The notes beneath the pieces are model-generated. The model was not told where the DNA came from and ran no database searches. It was given only the letters and a program-made list of their open reading frames with translations. Positions 26,669-38,200 of a stretch of DNA of 64,000 nt are shown here, one piece after another. The translations under genes and the position numbers were made by a program. The stretch's first letter is position 1, and every line of letters begins with the position of its first letter. The stretch comes from Saccharomycopsis fibuligera x Saccharomycopsis cf. fibuligera (taxonomy: Eukaryota; Ascomycota; Saccharomycetes; Ascoideales; Saccharomycopsidaceae), in the NCBI GenBank assembly GCA_001936135.1, contig CP012817.1:806001-870000 (forward strand). The letters run 5' to 3'.

Positions 26669-28879
26669 ATGAGCTCTTCCAACCCCAATATTCCCAACAA
26701 CAGCATCACTACCACCTCTCCTTCCACATCCACATCCTCATCTTCATCCAGCTTGGCCTTGAAGAAAAAGCAAAAAGACTCCATTGTCGACCCCATCACT
26801 CCTTTCCTCTCCAAGCATATCCCAGTGGCCAACGACAAAAAGCTTATGAAAGACAACTATCATCGCTACTGTTACCGCCACAATCCAGACATCAAATGTA
26901 ACAAAGAAGCTGACGAACATCGGATGGCGGAAATACAGCGCTCGCTTGACAAACTCCCAATGCGCGACCAGGTGGTGATTTCCAATGTATGGTCTGTTTT
27001 TTCTGCCGCGCCTAGTGAGCAAAGAATCTTGCTTTTGAAGGGGTTGCTTTCCCAATGTTGTTTTCCTCAGCTTTCGTTCATCTACTCAGAAGTTAAGGAG
27101 CTCATCAAGATTGATTTCATTCGCACTTTGCCGGTGGAATTGTCTCTCAAGATTTTGTGTTACTTGGATTGTGCTTCGTTATGTAATGCTGCACAGGTCT
27201 CTAAAACTTGGAAACGTTTAGCTGACGATGATAGAGTCTGGCATCATCTTTGCGAACAGCATATTGACCGCAAGTGCCCTAACTGCGGTTGGGGTTTGCC
27301 ATTAATGCACATGAAGAGAGCAAGAGAAAATATAGAAACAACCGATAACGCCAATGCTCTTAAGTCCGAAACCGCAATCCCGGGCGCCACCATACGTGCC
27401 ACTACTTCTACACCAGGTACAAGTAGTACAGAGTCCACCACAGCCACAAGAACAAGTTCAAGCTCGACTACTATCAACACGGGGAACAGAAGCATACCTG
27501 CTTTTCAAAATACACGCGCCAACGTCGGTATCACAAGCATACTAGAGTCCAACTGTTCTACAAAAAGATCAATTGACCAAGTAAACTTTGCCAATAACAC
27601 TGCCGAAGTACAGCCACCAAAGATCAAAGTCAGAAAGACCCGTCCATGGAAAGCAGTGTACAGTGAACGATTCAAAGTTGAACGCAACTGGCGTAAAGGT
27701 ATTTTCAAATTAAAAGAATTCCATGGACATTCTGATGGTATACTATGTTTACAATTTAACCACCGCATCCTAATCACCGGCTCTTATGATTGTACCGCCA
27801 AAGTTTGGGATATCAAAACCGGTAAAGCCATCAGAACCTTAACTGGACATACTCGTGGAGTTAGAGCATTAGTATTTGATGACAAAAAAGTCATTACTGG
27901 TGGGCTAGATTCAACTATTCGTATATGGAATCTAAATACTGGTGAATGTCTTTCCACGTATCGTGGTCATTCTGATGCAATCATATCTCTTGACCTTCAT
28001 GGAAAAACAATTGTTTCTGGATCGGCTGATAATACAATCAAAGTTTGGAATGTTGAAACTAGAACATGTCATACGTTACGGGGTCATACTGATTGGGTCA
28101 ACTGTGTCAAGATTCATGCTCCTTCCAATACTGTAATTAGTTCAAGTGATGATTGTACTATTAGACTATGGAGTTTGAAAACTAATAATTGCTTGAAGAT
28201 TTTCAGTGGCAACAATGGTCACATTGGACAGGTCCAGTGTGCTTTGCCGTTGACGATCAAGGATACGTTAGTTGAAGATCCAGTCAGTGATGCAGAAGAA
28301 GAACAAGAAGAGGAAGAAGAAGAGGAAGAAGAAAGACTGATTACTGCTGGAAATAATGGTAGCGAAAACATTAGTAACGGACTTGTTACAAATATGAACA
28401 ATAATGATTTTGAAACTGAAAACAATGAAACAAACATTACCACTGCCAGCAGCGACAATGAAAACACAAATAATATTAACATCACTAATACCAACTCCGA
28501 AGCTGAAGAATTTGGCGCCACTGATATTGTAAACTATCCAACCAACATTCTAAGCGCCGGCTTAGATAATCAAATCAAAGTATGGGATGTCAAAACCGGT
28601 AAATGCGTCCGTACCCAGTTTGGCCACATCGAAGGTGTGTGGTCAATTGCTGCTGATACCTTTCGGATTGTTAGTGGTGCACATGATAAACTTGTCAAAG
28701 TGTGGGACTTACAACTGGGCAAATGTATTCATACATTTGGTGGGCATAATAGTTCGGTTAGTTGTGTGGATTTGAGTGATAGTCGATTTGCTGGTGGTGA
28801 TGAGAGTGGATTGGTTAGAATGTATTGTTTTGATGACTTGGAAATCGATGAGTTTTATGTTAAGGGTAAGAATAAGTGA
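26669..28879 (+). CDS. MET30: F-box/WD40 ubiquitin ligase subunit Met30
   Basis: The 736-residue protein is the substrate receptor of SCF-Met30, which controls Met4 and sulfur metabolism, cadmium response and cell-cycle progression. A Ser/Thr tail precedes PITPFLSKHIP and a dimerisation region. The F-box begins near residue 150 (LPVELSLKILCYLDCASLCNAAQ), then CPNCGWGLPLMHMKRAR, typical of Met30. WD repeats start near 349 (FHGHSDGILCLQF) and run to the end. An acidic Glu-rich and Asn/Thr-rich insert at about 540-620 separates the last two repeats. A CTG codon at 28715-28717 gives WDLQSGKC when read as Ser. Start: the ATG at 26669; the frame extends only to a TTG at 26654. Confidence 0.95.
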   Translation: MSSSNPNIPNNSITTTSPSTSTSSSSSSLALKKKQKDSIVDPITPFLSKHIPVANDKKLMKDNYHRYCYRHNPDIKCNKEADEHRMAEIQRSLDKLPMRDQVVISNVWSVFSAAPSEQRILLLKGLLSQCCFPQLSFIYSEVKELIKIDFIRTLPVELSLKILCYLDCASLCNAAQVSKTWKRLADDDRVWHHLCEQHIDRKCPNCGWGLPLMHMKRARENIETTDNANALKSETAIPGATIRATTSTPGTSSTESTTATRTSSSSTTINTGNRSIPAFQNTRANVGITSILESNCSTKRSIDQVNFANNTAEVQPPKIKVRKTRPWKAVYSERFKVERNWRKGIFKLKEFHGHSDGILCLQFNHRILITGSYDCTAKVWDIKTGKAIRTLTGHTRGVRALVFDDKKVITGGLDSTIRIWNLNTGECLSTYRGHSDAIISLDLHGKTIVSGSADNTIKVWNVETRTCHTLRGHTDWVNCVKIHAPSNTVISSSDDCTIRLWSLKTNNCLKIFSGNNGHIGQVQCALPLTIKDTLVEDPVSDAEEEQEEEEEEEEERLITAGNNGSENISNGLVTNMNNNDFETENNETNITTASSDNENTNNINITNTNSEAEEFGATDIVNYPTNILSAGLDNQIKVWDVKTGKCVRTQFGHIEGVWSIAADTFRIVSGAHDKLVKVWDLQLGKCIHTFGGHNSSVSCVDLSDSRFAGGDESGLVRMYCFDDLEIDEFYVKGKNK

Positions 28880-30294
28880 TACACTTATGCTTTTTAACTA
28901 CACTAGCCGGCATTTTTCTATCGGTCTTGATTTTTGTTTTCTCTACTTATCTTTTATTGTTCACTTGTCGATGTTGTTGTTTCTGCTATATTATTTCTGC
29001 TTGTCACTTTCAAGAAAAAAAGAAAATGTTATTTGATTTCTTTTGCCTTTTAATTTTCCATTATTTTTTTTAGTTTTTTGTTTTTTGTTTCTTTGTTTGT
29101 TTTTTTTGCACATTCGCTAATTTTTTGAAAATTGTTGGTGATCTTATATCCGGTTTGCTCTTTCTACATTTCTTGACTTTTTGTTTTTTTTTGAAGTATT
29201 TATTTCTTGGGCTTTTCTTGGGCTTTTATATTTTTTGCTTGTGTTTGTTTTTATTCTTCTCGTCATGCCCTTTGGGCTTTGACGTATTATATTATATCAT
29301 TGTTCTTAATCACTCAGTCTAATTATTGCCACCACTACCGCCACCACCACTACCACCACTACTGCCACTACCACCACTACTACCATTACCACCACTACCG
29401 TCATCATCATCATCATTATAATCATTACTATTATCATCATTACTATTATCATAATTTATTTACTTGTTTTTTATGTACTATACTATACTATAGTTTCAAA
29501 AAAATTTTGAGTTGAAGCTAAGAAATTAAGAAATAAAAGTCGTTTTTATTAGAAAAAGGTGTAATTTCCTATAATATTTTCTTTCACAGTGCAGCCAGTG
29601 TAACAATATCAAAGCTAGTAAATCGAAGACTCTTAAATGACTTAATGCTGCCGGTATATTGCAACTAGTAAAACTTGAAAATACTGGTCCCTAGCATAGT
29701 AACAAGGTTGGTTTACGCCAAAGGAGTATCTTAAAGTTGTGACTGTAAGTTGTTACTGGGTAATGAGCGCCATGTATATATATCAGAAAAGGGGTACGGT
29801 CGCCCCCAAAACACGTGTGACGACACGAAAGTCGAAAGCTCGAAATGAAAATTCAAACGAAATGAAAATCGCTGAAAAAATCAAAATTAAAAAAAACAAA
29901 ACAAGCGACGGCCGGACGGGCATAAAATATATTGACACACTACACCTCTTTGACTTGCTGGACACATATTGGTTATTGCTAGTTGCTTATTCACACTGAT
30001 ATACCGTTTCAATTTTTTGCAAAATTACAAGAAAAGCTGTTAATTTTTGAGTCAATTGAGAAAACTAACAGAATCTTACCAGCTTTAGGGCTATCTACAA
30101 ACGCACACTTTCACTGCTATCTGTCAAGCATATTCACGCACACGCTAGTTGGTCTTAAACAAATTGCTCAATAGACGTCGGTAAGCACTTCGCAAACAAA
30201 GCCCCTCAATCATTAAAATTAAACCATTTACAACAATATTGTCTTCGGCTCGCTGATCTTTATAAACAAAAAGAAGAAAAATAAGAAACAAACA
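28880..30294. other. MET30 3' end / THO1 upstream region
   Basis: This 1.4 kb spacer begins with T-rich sequence (28880-29300), then a triplet-biased repeat (29328-29452) and a CACGTG at 29812-29817. Plus-strand His/Tyr-rich and minus-strand Gly/Ser/Asp readings of the repeat are not supported as genes. Confidence 0.5.
29328..29452. repeat. Imperfect triplet repeat (CCA/CTA/TCA/TTA)
   Basis: About 125 bp of imperfect trinucleotides on plus. Read on minus they give Asn/Ser/Asp then Gly/Ser codons up to a TAG, resembling a low-complexity protein tail, but no ATG opens that frame; a TAA lies just upstream. Confidence 0.7.
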
Positions 30295-30981
30295 ATGTCT
30301 GAATACTCTAGCCAAACCGTGGCCCAGTTGAAAGAAACGCTTAAGGCTAAAGGACTCTCCACCGCCGGAGTGAAGAGTGACTTGATTGCTCGTCTTCAAC
30401 AGGCTGATGCTACCGGAGTAGCTGAACCTGCAAAAGAAGAAACTGCTGCTGGTGCTGGTGCTGGTGCTGGTGCTGAACCGTTAAAGGGGGAACCTATTGC
30501 TGCTACCGAGGCCCCAGCTGCCAGTGAAACAGCCCAACCAGCGGCTTCGGAGAGTGCTGCTCTCAATGCCAATTCCAGCGCCAACACCACCAAACAAGAA
30601 GGCGACTTGACCGTGATTTACCCAACTGAGAAAAAGCAAGAACAAGAACAACAGCACGAACCAAAAGAAGAAAAACCAAAAGAATTAAGTCCAGAAGAAA
30701 GAAAAGCTGCTGCTATTGACTTACTTGAGAAGAAAATTGCTCGTGCTAAAAAATTCAATGATGAAGAGGCTCAACAATTGGCAGAAAAAGACCTTGCTAG
30801 AGTTAAAAAGTTTGGTGTGGACCCAGATACCGCATTAGCTAGAGAAATAGGATTGACCTCGGGAAGAGAAACATTGAGCAGCAAAACGGGAAGAATATCA
30901 AAGAACAATGGGCATAATGGTGGTCGTAGAAACAGTGGAAAGTTCAGAAAAGGCGGAAACTTCCGTAATAGACGTAGGTAA
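30295..30981 (+). CDS. THO1: SAP-domain RNA/DNA-binding protein Tho1
   Basis: The 228-residue protein has an N-terminal SAP domain (TVAQLKETLKAKGLSTAGVK, residues 9-40), an Ala/Glu-rich linker, and the conserved LSPEERKAAAIDLLEKK and KKFGVDPDTALAREIGL region. It ends in an Arg/Asn/Gly-rich basic tail. The order and length match S. cerevisiae Tho1 (218), the CIP29/SARNP relative that binds nascent RNA and links transcription to mRNA export. A Gly-Ala dipeptide repeat (residues 51-59) is an expansion. The ATG at 30295 is the first in frame. Confidence 0.92.
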   Translation: MSEYSSQTVAQLKETLKAKGLSTAGVKSDLIARLQQADATGVAEPAKEETAAGAGAGAGAEPLKGEPIAATEAPAASETAQPAASESAALNANSSANTTKQEGDLTVIYPTEKKQEQEQQHEPKEEKPKELSPEERKAAAIDLLEKKIARAKKFNDEEAQQLAEKDLARVKKFGVDPDTALAREIGLTSGRETLSSKTGRISKNNGHNGGRRNSGKFRKGGNFRNRRR

Positions 30982-31399
30982 GTCGATTAATACTGATATT
31001 GATACTAGTTTTAATACTGATAGGTAAGTAGAGGGATATAGTGTACGTATGTAGTAGTTCTGAGACAATCATTTATTTATTAGCTAGCTAGACTAGGAAC
31101 AGTTAACTTAGGTTGGCACTGTTGCTGCTACCCTCACTATATATAGTCCATATACTGCTGAAAGGGAAAGTCAATACAAGTTGTACCATTATCATGTGTA
31201 TTCTGCTGTGGCTCTGGTTATAGTTATTGTAGTTATGACCATACAGAAAAAGTCAGGCGAGCGGAGTTTTTTGGTTGTCTTTTCTCCTGTAATTTGATTG
31301 TGGAGGATCGCATCTCTTCAATTCAACTTCATTAGCAGCGACCCTCTTAACAACAATTACAGCCTCAATAATAGGCTTCCTTTATCAAAGTTATGAAAA
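30982..31399. other. THO1 3' end / IKS1 promoter
   Basis: This is a 418 bp spacer between plus-strand genes. An out-of-frame ATG at 31393 opens a nine-codon uORF that overlaps the IKS1 start. I see no other element. Confidence 0.5.
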
Positions 31400-34347
31400 A
31401 TGTCACTCATAAAATACAATAACGGCGAGAACAACAATCTCAATGTTGTATTGTAAGTATTAAAGATACAGTTTTTAGCTGCTTAGAACTTAACGCCTAG
31501 TTCATTTGACACTACTCAAAAAGTACTGTAATAAACTAACCAAGCATTAGACATGACCCTTCAAGGGGCGCAATAATTGTTCATGATGCCAATTCAAATA
31601 GTTTTCAACTCGTCAAGACCAGCACTGAATTCGCGGCCCCATCTTCTCAGTCTTCCCGCAACAATGGCTTTCTTCCCGATTCAGTTGGCCGTCATAACAA
31701 TCGCCACGGCGCTAATGACTCCCTGCTGACTCTCACTACGCAGACAAGAGGAAATAGCGCAAGCTTCAAGTGTCCCAATTGTGGCTCTTTTTTGAATGCT
31801 AATGGTTTCAATGTCAATGTCAGTAGTAGCGACAACGGCAATGGCAACTCTAGTAATAATAATATTATTAACAATAACAATAATAATCATGATGGCAGCT
31901 CTGTAGCAAGTGATGAACAAGATAGAGACAATATACATGCTTCTTTTGCTAGAAGAAGATCAGACGTTTTCAACAACAGGTACAATAGAAACTTCAAGTA
32001 CGTTAACAATAATTATTTCAAATTATTAGCTTTATCTTCAAATTTCGATGAAGATCAAATTGATAGCCAAGATATGCTGCATGGTACTGGCGGATTACCG
32101 GCACTTGAAGTTGGATCTTCCTCTTCTCCTTCTTCTTCAGTTTCTCTGTTGACATATCCACGTCCTGCTCCAGCAAAGATACTCGGCTTGGAAAATGGAA
32201 ACCACATATCAGCGGCAGCAACAGCAACTAGAAAAAGACCGGCACTTCCGCTGTTGGAAACCCCCGATGATTTGGCATCCAAATTGTACGAGGAATTACC
32301 AGCAAATCTTTTTACTCAAGAATATTTCGCCAAATTCTTCAAGGTGGACAAATTGCTCGGTAGAGGCTCTAATGCCGTTGTTTATAAAGTTGAACATTTT
32401 ATCAATAACTTCTCACTAGGATATTTTGCCGTCAAGAAGATTCCAATTGGCAATGATACTCGTGGGTTGAGCCGCATTCTTCGTGAAGTGGAGCTTCTTT
32501 GCTTATTAAGTACCTCCAATAAAAATTTGGTTAAATATAATCATGTTTGGTTAGAAATTAGTCAGGTTAGCGATTTTGGCCCGCAAGTGCCTTGCGCCTT
32601 TATCTTGACTGAATATTGCGATGGTGGTAATCTTGAAGATATGGTGAATAATTTGAAGACTCCGAAAGATGATATTGAAACTAGAAAACAGAAAGTCAGG
32701 GAGCTTCGCAAACGCAAAAGACAGCAACAAAGGGATGCTGATGCTGGTGCTGGTTCTGGTGCTGGTGTTAGCACTAATACCAATTATGAGGAAGATGGTA
32801 ATTTCGCAAATAGCACTAATAATAATAATAATAATAATAACAATATTAATGGTTCCCGGTTACTTACTATTATTGAGATCTTAAAATTCTTCAAAGACAT
32901 AGTGACCGGAGTTTACGAATTACATCTTAATCACATTATTCACCGAGACTTAAAGCCTTCAAATTGTTTACTTTCCACAAGATACGAAGATCCGCCAGAT
33001 GACATCGACCCAGGAAAGGTGTATGATGAAATCAAGTTTAAGCAGTACTCTTCACTTCCTAGCATACTTGTATCTGATTTTGGTGAAAGCCAGTTTGAAG
33101 GCAAAACGAGAAATTCAACGGGAGCCACTGGCACATTGGAATTCGTTGCTCCCGAACTTTTAGTTCCTGCTGTGGCCACTGACATTTCCCAAAGTCTACT
33201 AGCAAATAAACCTACTTTAACAAACTTTAGCAAAAAGACTGACATGTTTGGTTTAGGCATGATTTTATTTTTTATGTGTTTTGGCACGTTGCCTTACTTT
33301 ATGGACTCTGCCCAATCATCTTCTTCATTCTCGTCCCCATTATCTACAGCTCCGTTAAACAATAGTGCGAAACTTCCTACTCGTGGCGAGTTTACTGCCA
33401 GTAACACTAATGATACTAACTATTCTCACCTCAAGTTAAAAATTAAAAATTTTGACATTAACGAATTCTTCAACTCTCCAAGTTTTAAACAACACTATTA
33501 CAGGGATGACCTTCCTGAAGAAATCTACAATCTCTTAAGGAACCTTCTTAGTCGCAATCCAGCAGAGCGCATGTTGACTCCAGAGCTTCTAAAAGTGCTC
33601 AATCAAATAATCGGAAAAGAAATATATACTAACAATGCTAGCAACTTTATTTTTAATGACAAAGTCGGATCTAGCAGTAAGACCGACTTTTTCAATAGTT
33701 TTGCAGAAGTGCAAGAAACACCAAACTTTGCTCGACCAGTAGACAGAAGAGGTACTGAAAGTTCATTGATGGTTATTGACACAAGCAGCGCTGAATCATT
33801 AAGTTCACTTATTCTGCCACAGGATGGTAGAGAAGACAATGATTATCATGATCTCAATGATCTGCGATATGGATGTGAAGAAGAGCATGATAGGGTCTCT
33901 AAATTCGCAGAATACTATAATTGCAATATATTACGCAAATTACCAACCCACGGGGTAAAATATTGGACTGTCAGAATCCTCTTGTTGTTGACACAATTGG
34001 CATTCATCACTTTCTTTATGAGACAGTACTACACTTTTTCAGATATCCAATCAACATCAACACCACCTTATTTCAATCAACAACAAAGGGCATATTATAC
34101 ACAAGAAGAAACACATTATGTGAATGCGCAACAACCAAAAATTGTGCTTGAGTCTTCTCCAATTAGTCAGTCTACTTTGATTACAATTTGGCCAAGTCAG
34201 AAACTCTTCACCTTTAACATATTGATAGTTGGGTTATCTATTTCTATTAGCAGAATTATTCCTTTAATGGGTTTGGTGGCAGGCTTAAGTGTTGTTGATG
34301 TGGTAGCATTATTGATTCGAAAGTACTATTTTTGCTATCGTTACTAA
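31400..34347 (+). CDS. IKS1: Protein kinase Iks1 (spliced, membrane-anchored)
   Basis: The gene has two exons: 31400-31452 and 31551-34347, giving 949 residues. Exon 1 starts MSLIKYNNGENN and joins in phase to HDPSRGAIIVHD. A CPNCG zinc-ribbon half lies at 92-96. The kinase domain runs from about 283 (LGRGSNAVVYKVE, then FAVKKIPIG) through HRDLKPSN near 481 and SDFGESQFEG to TGTLEFVAPELL, with an Asn/Gly-rich insert before the catalytic loop. Two C-terminal membrane segments lie near 820-840 and 905-940, as in S. cerevisiae Iks1, a poorly characterised kinase. Without splicing, translation stops at a TAA inside the 5' splice site, so the product depends on splicing. Confidence 0.85.
31453..31550 (+). 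other. Spliceosomal intron of IKS1
   Basis: This 98 bp intron has the 5' site GTAAGT, a branch point ACTAAC at 31535-31540 and the 3' site TTAG. The join completes a TTA Leu codon and keeps the frame into the zinc ribbon and kinase. Confidence 0.82.
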
Positions 34348-34417
34348 ACATAAAACATAGCAAAACAAAGTTAATAAGCCATTTTTTGTTTTTGTTTTTA
34401 TGTTTTTTCTGTTGTTC

Positions 34418-34451
<34 letters not shown>

Positions 34452-35226
34452 TTTGTTTGTTTATTTGTTTTGGTATTGGTCTGTTGCATGCTTTTGAAGT
34501 ATTTTTGTAAAAGTAAAACCACCTTAAGTTTTATACCATTTTTCTGGTCTTATATTTCTTCCTTACTTACAATCCATGGATCTGGATATATCACTAAACA
34601 ACATATCATCACACACTACGCTAGATTCACAACTACAAAAAAGTTTTAGTGTTGCAAACAAAAATAGAAATAAAGTTATAAATAACCTAAAGCTAAAAGC
34701 TTTACCGTCATCATTATATCTCTTTACATTCTAGTATTCACTAGTTATAGTATTCACTAGTGAGCTCACACAATCCCTGCCTGGATTTGTTCCATGTGTG
34801 AACCTAAGTCACATTACCGCAAGATATTTACAGAACCATACTACAGTTCTAGTACAGATGTGTCTATAGAATACTATCTTAAGATTACTTTTTTATTTTG
34901 TTAATTTTATTCTCGTTCATCATACAGCGAAGTGTTCATTGATTTGTAAGTTATGTCTATGTAAACAATTATCAACCTATCAAGCTATCTATGCATCTAT
35001 AAAGATTTTTACAATTATTAATTCGTGCTCTAATTTTCCCATTTTTTCAATGCTCCCTACTTCCCACAAGTATCGATAGTATAACTTCAAGACTTTTATT
35101 GTTTCGACGGTAAATGTATGAGCAAAGTTTCGAATAGGGTTTTCGTCGTTTCATATATAGAGCCTGACCTGGCATTCATTAAAAACCACAAAAAAGGAAC
35201 TTGCTAATAATTCCAAAGTCAGTCAC
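34348..35226. other. Convergent IKS1 / zinc-cluster factor spacer
   Basis: This 879 bp AT-rich spacer lies between convergent genes. It holds T31 (34420-34450) 73 bp after IKS1 and a tandem 18-base repeat TAGTATTCACTAGT-like at about 34732-34762. I see no gene. Confidence 0.5.
34420..34450. repeat. Poly(T) tract of 31 after IKS1
   Basis: Thirty-one T in IKS1 sense, beginning 73 bp after its stop codon, followed by GTTT repeats. Confidence 0.9.
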
Positions 35227-38200
35227 TTATGTTCTAATGTTGAAATATTCCCCATCCATATCATTATTAACAAACAAGTCACGATAAAAATCATTAAAAT
35301 TATCATACTCAGATGTGTCAGGCATTAGAATGTTATCTAGGCTAGTTTGGTCAACATTGAATAAGAATAGTGATTCTGGCTCAAGTGATTGTTGATGTTG
35401 ATGTTGATGTTGATGTTGATATGGCTGATTATGGTGTTGTGGCTGGTGCAACAATTGTGATTGTGATTGAAGCTGAAACTCTGTTTGATTATGTGACTGG
35501 CAGTGTGACTGGTGGGGATGTTGTTGATGATTATGTTGATGAAATTGATCGGGTTCAAATGATGCATGCCCATTACTGTGGGGGCTAGTATGAGTAGAAA
35601 GTTGTTGCAATGTCGGCGATATTGCGCTTACTGCTACTGGAGATGGATTAAGAATGCTATTTCTGTAATTGTTCGGAGAATCAACAAGTCCATCAAAAGT
35701 TTGATGCCGAACAGGGAACTGATACTGTGAAGGGAGATCAAAACTTGTAGAGGTTGACATAATTGGAGGCAAATAGTTGGGCTTCCCATTAATATTGTGA
35801 CTATTTATTACATTGACAGAAGCTGTTGTTGTACCTGGTGGGGAACCATTTTGAAAGCTAGTAAATTTTGCTAATGGCCTTTTCGATGTTGGTTTTGTTG
35901 TTGATATTACAGGAGAGTGTGGATGCTCCTTCATCGAGCCAAGCGGCGATTTACTACCAATTCTCCAAGGTGCATTAAATTCGGATAATTTCAACTGATT
36001 GCATTGCTGCTGTTTCTGCTGTTGTTTTTGTGGACTGAATAAATACCGCTCATTTCCAGTGTCACTATATGATCGAGCTTTAAGTGGTAAGAACTCCGAT
36101 GCAGTCTTGACGCTTGACTTGCTAGCACTAAAACTAGTAGTCCGCTTGCGAACATCAGATGTAGTGTACCTGATATTATGATCCTTTTCAGCAGTATAAA
36201 GAGATTCTGCAATATTACTAAGCACACTTACTGTATCATCTTCGACAGCAGATTCATCATCATTATCGGCGAGATTTTTAGCATTACTGTCATGTTCGTC
36301 ACCATCAGCACCTGCTTGTGTTTCGTTTTCATTTCTAAGAGCTTGTTTAACTTGTGAATCGACTTCCAATTCCTCATCATCATCATCCTGAAAATCAATA
36401 TCACTTTCATCAAAGCCATTGATTGTAAATCCATTATCAGTAAAGGTAGTCGCAGTTTTGGTTTTACCAACATTATTAGAGGCATTTTTTGATGAAGGTG
36501 TATGGCTCAAAGTATCAAATAAAATACTATGATCTTTTATAGCTGCATCAATAATCACCTTTAGTACTTTTTCCAAAGTATCAGTAGCATCATTTTTCTT
36601 TATTCCTAATTTTTTGAGGTTCCAGAAATTTTTACCAATAAGTTCAATGGTTCTTCTCTTATTCTTAAACGACGTCATTGATGCAAGGGAATTTAGCAAA
36701 GTTAAAGATGCATATATTATTTGGTCAAACTGAAACATTGGTGAACCCTTGATGAAATATGCATTAAGATCTAGAGTGTTTTTAAGAAGTTTAAAACAGT
36801 ACTTTATTGACGTTTTGAAACAAATTTTTTTTAGCAGATCCAATGACTTAAGTTGTTGTGACGTAAATGATTTCATTTGTAAAGGATACAAAATCTTGAA
36901 CTTGATTTCTAAATCTTTCAAAATTCTTTTTGAAAGATAAATATAGTAATAGTGAAATGCATTAATTAAAATTTTAGCAATATCATTCCGAATAAGATGC
37001 TTATTTTGCTGCTTCCAATTTTCCATTTCCGGAATTCTTAATACCATGTTCTTTTCATCAACAAATTTCGACAATTGCGGGTCTTTGATATCATTTAAAA
37101 TCCCCACTGCAAATTTCTCATTATTTATCAAATTAACAACCAAAAATAACAAATCCAATTTGGAGACAATAATTTTGTCACCAACAAGAATCAATCCTTC
37201 TGGAAATTTTAGAATAAGCTTAGCAAAATTTAAATAATCATTCGTAATAAAAACTGGCCTATTATTATCCAAAGAAGCTTGCAAAAATGCAATTAACAAA
37301 GAATTATAAATTCTTAAATGAAATAGTTGATCTTTATCATAAATTCTAGCCAACAAAACCTTAGTAAATATGTCCTGAAATCGAAACGCTATAATTATAT
37401 GGTTCATTGCAAAATTAGTAATTAGCCACTTATTTAGTTTAAATTGATTAGCTTCAGATTTACGGCTAATGTTGAATGTGGCAATATATACTATTGCTTC
37501 AATATCATGATCTGTTAGATTGTCAATAAGCAATGCTTTTCCCAATAATTTCATGGCGAGTTCAAATAAAGTTTTTTGCTCATTGACATAATTATGGCTA
37601 TCGTCAAAACACATGCCGATAAGTACAAATATACAAGAAATAAATGGATGCTCAAATACGTATTCTGGAGTGATTTTTTTGATACCACCAGGAATAATCC
37701 AAAAATGACTAATTTTGAGAAACGACTTGGCCAAGTTTTGATAAAATGATTGGTTTTGGGTGAAAAGTTCAATGAATTCGTTGCACTGCGTTCTGAAAGT
37801 TGCATAATCGTTAGATTTCTGAAATAAAGAATAATCTACCTGATTAGTTAGCGAGGCTGGAGAAGAAGAGGTATAAAAGTCTAGTTGAATATTGTCTATA
37901 GTATTGTTGATTAAGGTGTTGCTTACGAGCGATTCTTCTCTATCTTTAGAAATTGAACAAAGCGTTAAGCCTGCGGATTTTATATTAGCACCTGTATTGC
38001 TATTGCAATTACTATGGCTAATTCTGTCTTTATAATTTGCGTGATTATGATTATGATTACTGGCGCTTCGCAATTCATCTAAGTTGGCGCTTAATTCTTC
38101 AAATCTTTTCTCAAAAGAGTCAAGTTTCTGCAAAACAAGTTCCATATTACTTAGCTGTTGCTCTTGATGTTGTCGCTGATAAATAGTATCTTTAATAACT

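Noticed and set aside
29207-29515. His/Tyr-rich 102-codon frame
   Set aside because: It is just the plus-strand reading of the triplet repeat, and its start lies in T-rich DNA.
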